From contig NZ_CP130749.1 in NCBI RefSeq assembly GCF_030563405.1, positions 558,001 to 622,000 of the forward strand: 64,000 nt of DNA, in the 5' to 3' direction. The position numbers and the translations under genes were made by a program. This document shows, piece by piece, positions 61,460 to 64,000 of this stretch. Source of the DNA: Vibrio sp. SNU_ST1 (GTDB lineage Bacteria > Pseudomonadota > Gammaproteobacteria > Enterobacterales > Vibrionaceae). How positions within the stretch are numbered: position 1 is the stretch's first letter; every line of letters starts with the position of its first letter. The notes under the pieces were generated by a model. It was not told where the DNA came from, did not search any database, and was given only the letters and a program-made list of their open reading frames with translations.

Positions 61460-63487
61460 TTAAACCGCGATTTCACCGCCGTCTTCACGGCGAATCACAA
61501 CCGTAGATGCTCTTGGACGAACATTGCCTTGAGTTTGTGCCGTTGCATCTTCAGACGATGGCCAGTTAGCAGGGTGTTGAATGTTTACGAATAGCGATTT
61601 GAAATCTGGGCTGATGGTAAAGCCTGTTACTTCACAACCGTTTGGACCCACAAAGAAGCGTTTAAGCTGTGCTTGGTTGTTTGCATCAATCACTGCGCTG
61701 TTACCGTTGTCATCCGTTAACTGAGATGGAACCACTGCCAGCATTTGGTCATTGGTGTAGCCCGTTACTTCGTCTGCGCCGTTATCTGTCTGAATCCACA
61801 AAATGCCGCGAGCATCAAACGCTAAGCCGTCAGGGCTAGCGAATTGGTTCATGTCTGTTAGACCTGAGCGGTTAATTGACTTGTCTTCCACTGCTGGAGA
61901 ACCGAAGACAAAGATATCCCAATCGAATTCACTTGCGGTTTTACCTTCATCCCAACGAATAACATGACCGAACTTGTTGTCGACGCGAGGGTTCGCAGAG
62001 TTCGCTTCTTTACGCTTGTTGTTATTAGTTAGCGTTAGGTAAGCCGTACCTGTCATTGGGTCAACAGAGCACCATTCAGGACGATCCATAGGGGTTGCGC
62101 CTACAAGGTCGGCTGCACCTGCTGTATTAACGATAAGTGCCGCTTGAGAATCAAATGAATCACCTAGCTTACCGCCTTTTGTAGTCTTGCTGCTCAGAGT
62201 CAGTGGTAGCCAAGTACCTGAACCGTCATCGTTGAACTTAGCCACATACAATGTGCCTTTGTCCATGTACTTATCACCCGCACTTAGACGGTTGCTCGGC
62301 TGTGCGTCACGTGAATCCCACTTTTCTTCGGAAACGAACTTGTACAGGTATTCAAAGCGAGAATCGTGACCAGAGTAGAATACGATTGGCTCGCCTTCGG
62401 TTAACTTACCGAACGTACAGCCTTCATGACGGAAACAACCCAGTGCAGAACGTTTCTTAGCGCGAGAGTTCGCTGTGTATGGGTCGATTTCAACAATGTA
62501 GCCGTGACCATGTGCTTCGTTACGGTAGTCATCCATTGCTGACTCACCTGTTGGTGTCACGTCAAAGCGCGTGAACTCGTCTAAGCGTTCTTGTTTGTTA
62601 CCTGAAAGCGTATCCCAACCGTAACGTGTTTTATCGGTTGCGATACCAATACGTTCTTGTGCTGGCGTTGTCTCGCCTTTGTTCACGAAATAACCCGGCC
62701 AGTTCTCTTCACACGTTAGGTAAGTGCCCCATGGTGTGTAGCCATTACCACAGTTGTTCAGCGTGCCGCGAGCTTGGCTGCCGTCTTGTGAGAATTTGGT
62801 TTTGGTAAATTCACTGTGAGCAACAGGACCAGAGAGATCCATTACGGTCGCGCCCGTGTAGCGGCGGTTAAGTGGATCGTTATCCACCATTATCCATTGA
62901 TTGCCTTCAAGTTTGATGCGCACCACACTCACGCCGTGCGCGTTGATCTCTTTACGTACTTCATCAATGTTAGGGCGAGCGCCTTCATTGTATGTAGGGC
63001 CATTAGCGTGCAGTGCTTTTTGGTCAATGTACTCGTGGTTGATCACCAACAAGCCGTCGTTACTGTTGCCATCAAGCGGGAAGAAGTGCATGCCATCGTG
63101 GTGCATTCCCAGTGCGTTAGCTTGGTCTTGTGCGTTGTTGGTTCCATCTTTTAACCAAGCCTTGCCTTGCTTGTTGAGTGGAGTACCCCAAGGAACCAAT
63201 ACTTGCGCTGTATAGCCTTTTGGTACAACGACACTGTCTGTCAAAGAGCCTTTGACCGATTCGAAGGCAAGTGTTGCGGTGCTTTTGTGCGCGCCCGTTG
63301 CTTGCATTGTCGTAGCGTTAGCCGTGCTGTGACCCGCTAAACCAAATGCGCCAAAGGCGGTCATTGCACTGATGCCAAGACCGCCTTTCAGAACGTTTCT
63401 TCTTGAAAGGTTCGCATCTAGAACTTCTTCGAAGGGCTTGTTGTTACTCTTGTTAAAACGAGTGCTATCAAATGTTTCCTTGCTCAT
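61460..63487 (-). CDS. phoX: PhoX-type alkaline phosphatase, Tat-exported
   Basis: A 675-residue enzyme of the PhoX (DUF839) family, a calcium/iron-dependent phosphomonoesterase that releases phosphate outside the cytosol. The N-terminal region holds a twin-arginine signal (SRRNVLK, residues 28-34, then a hydrophobic stretch to about 55). The body has family segments such as FFPLDGNSNDGLLVINHEYID, NCGNGYTPWGTYLTCEENWPGYF and ALGCFRHEGCTFGK. PhoX is typical of marine bacteria facing low phosphate. A weak Pho-box-like site is seen upstream. Length is in the family range. Confidence 0.93.
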   Translation of the reverse strand: MSKETFDSTRFNKSNNKPFEEVLDANLSRRNVLKGGLGISAMTAFGAFGLAGHSTANATTMQATGAHKSTATLAFESVKGSLTDSVVVPKGYTAQVLVPWGTPLNKQGKAWLKDGTNNAQDQANALGMHHDGMHFFPLDGNSNDGLLVINHEYIDQKALHANGPTYNEGARPNIDEVRKEINAHGVSVVRIKLEGNQWIMVDNDPLNRRYTGATVMDLSGPVAHSEFTKTKFSQDGSQARGTLNNCGNGYTPWGTYLTCEENWPGYFVNKGETTPAQERIGIATDKTRYGWDTLSGNKQERLDEFTRFDVTPTGESAMDDYRNEAHGHGYIVEIDPYTANSRAKKRSALGCFRHEGCTFGKLTEGEPIVFYSGHDSRFEYLYKFVSEEKWDSRDAQPSNRLSAGDKYMDKGTLYVAKFNDDGSGTWLPLTLSSKTTKGGKLGDSFDSQAALIVNTAGAADLVGATPMDRPEWCSVDPMTGTAYLTLTNNNKRKEANSANPRVDNKFGHVIRWDEGKTASEFDWDIFVFGSPAVEDKSINRSGLTDMNQFASPDGLAFDARGILWIQTDNGADEVTGYTNDQMLAVVPSQLTDDNGNSAVIDANNQAQLKRFFVGPNGCEVTGFTISPDFKSLFVNIQHPANWPSSEDATAQTQGNVRPRASTVVIRREDGGEIAV

Positions 63488-63586
63488 CGGGACTGCTTCC
63501 TGTTGGCTGACTTTATTATTCGTTATTCACGTGTAACCAAGCTATTTCTAATGAGTTAATAGTTGGTTCAATGTGTGACCAATCGT

Positions 63587-63604
63587 GAAGCAGTTAAGTG
63601 ACAG
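63587..63604 (-). promoter_or_regulatory. Possible Pho box upstream of phoX
   Basis: On the minus strand CTGTCACTTAACTGCTTC has one good half-site (CTGTCAC) and a poor second (CTGCTTC) at the 11-bp period of Pho boxes, about 100 bases before the phoX ATG. Only suggestive. Confidence 0.35.
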
Positions 63605-63739
63605 ATTTTTATAGTTTTGATTAAGGTTTTGTTTCTGCAGCACGATTTTTCCCGTTAAGCCTCTCGTGTAATACAAAACTCTTGGGAATTAACGAGGAAC
63701 TGTGTATAAATGCTTTATCAAACGAAAAGAGAGACAGTT

Positions 63740-64000
63740 ATGAAATTAGATAAAATCGAAAACAAAAATCGTCGCCTACGCAAGAAATTATACCTAGGTG
63801 AATTCGCTATTTTAGGTTTTGAAGTAAGCTGCACGACTTCGATTGCTGATTTTGACCAGTACGATGTGTTTATTGACGAATTCATCGATTTTATCGATAG
63901 CATCGGTCTGTGCTTTGGTGGCGGTGGCCTTGAGCTGTTTGAAGGTTTCTTATGTTCTATTGAGCGCTACCGTTCAGTAACAGAAGCAGAACAACTGCAA
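63740..64000 (+). CDS. yggL: YggL-family 50S-ribosome-associated protein (partial, 5' end only)
   Basis: The first 87 codons of a gene that runs past the right edge. The start MKLDKIENKNRRLRKKLYLGEF and the segment CFGGGGLELFEGFLCSIERY are typical of the YggL (DUF469) family, a small acidic protein that binds the large ribosomal subunit. GAGAGA lies before the ATG. Confidence 0.88.
   Translation, partial: MKLDKIENKNRRLRKKLYLGEFAILGFEVSCTTSIADFDQYDVFIDEFIDFIDSIGLCFGGGGLELFEGFLCSIERYRSVTEAEQLQ

Overview
This window looks like chromosomal DNA of a Vibrio species, possibly from the Splendidus clade and possibly the second chromosome. This is inferred from gene content: a large chitodextrinase, a norR/hmp pair, clcA, a PhoX phosphatase, a TonB receptor with an AraC regulator, and moderate, fairly AT-rich base composition. 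I see no transposase, integrase, phage gene, CRISPR array or rRNA. The window starts inside one gene and ends inside another (yggL family).

Layout. 1-1.2 kb: the tail of an unknown Cys-rich protein and a CatB-type acetyltransferase. 1.3-8.9 kb: a copper/silver export block (Met/His-rich periplasmic protein, CusC, a CusB carrying two fused CusF domains, CusA, and a CopI-like cupredoxin) behind a promoter with the 19-bp spacer typical of MerR/CueR control. 9-13.8 kb: a compact six-gene block built round a P1B ATPase with an SCA motif, HMA_2-like proteins and small Gly-rich membrane proteins. This closely resembles the six-gene ferrosome (fez) operons described in Shewanella and Rhodopseudomonas, and a Fur-like box lies in its divergent promoter. 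14.3 kb: two tRNA-Gly genes. 15-18.4 kb: a ThrE-type exporter, YjdM, two GNAT enzymes and a lipoprotein. 18.5-21.6 kb: an AraC regulator and a TonB receptor with a strong Fur box. 21.9-26.5 kb: a polar amino acid ABC importer followed by an ADP-ribosylglycohydrolase. 26.7-28.9 kb: yqhD and yqhC. 29.6-34 kb: a triple-RidA fusion protein, several small exported or membrane proteins, a GNAT, a DUF417 protein and a single RidA. 34.2-41.5 kb: a BCCT transporter, chitodextrinase, a diguanylate cyclase and a YgjV-like protein. 41.8-46.1 kb: a DUF4136 lipoprotein, a PBP5-like carboxypeptidase, a YkgJ-type protein and a long RluA-type pseudouridine synthase. 46.3-48.7 kb: an electrophile-response unit (nemR, a CurA-like reductase and a GST) with identical 19-bp operators in front of both transcription units. 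48.9-51.4 kb: FKBP, a DsbA-like lipoprotein, an OmpA-like lipoprotein and a glutaredoxin. 51.4-54.6 kb: norR and hmp. 54.7-63.5 kb: a TDT transporter, clcA, a COG0523 GTPase, an RhlE-type helicase, a LysE exporter and Tat-exported PhoX.

Much of the window concerns metals and stress. Copper is exported across both membranes by the cus block and buffered in the periplasm. Iron uptake (TonB receptor) and a possible iron-storage organelle each carry a Fur-like box. Nitric oxide is sensed by NorR and removed by Hmp, and reactive electrophiles are handled by NemR/CurA/GST and YqhD.

The most notable items are the ferrosome-like cluster, the triple RidA protein, and the CusB-CusF-CusF fusion whose second CusF domain has lost a metal-binding Met. 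All family names come from reading motifs by eye; no database search was run.
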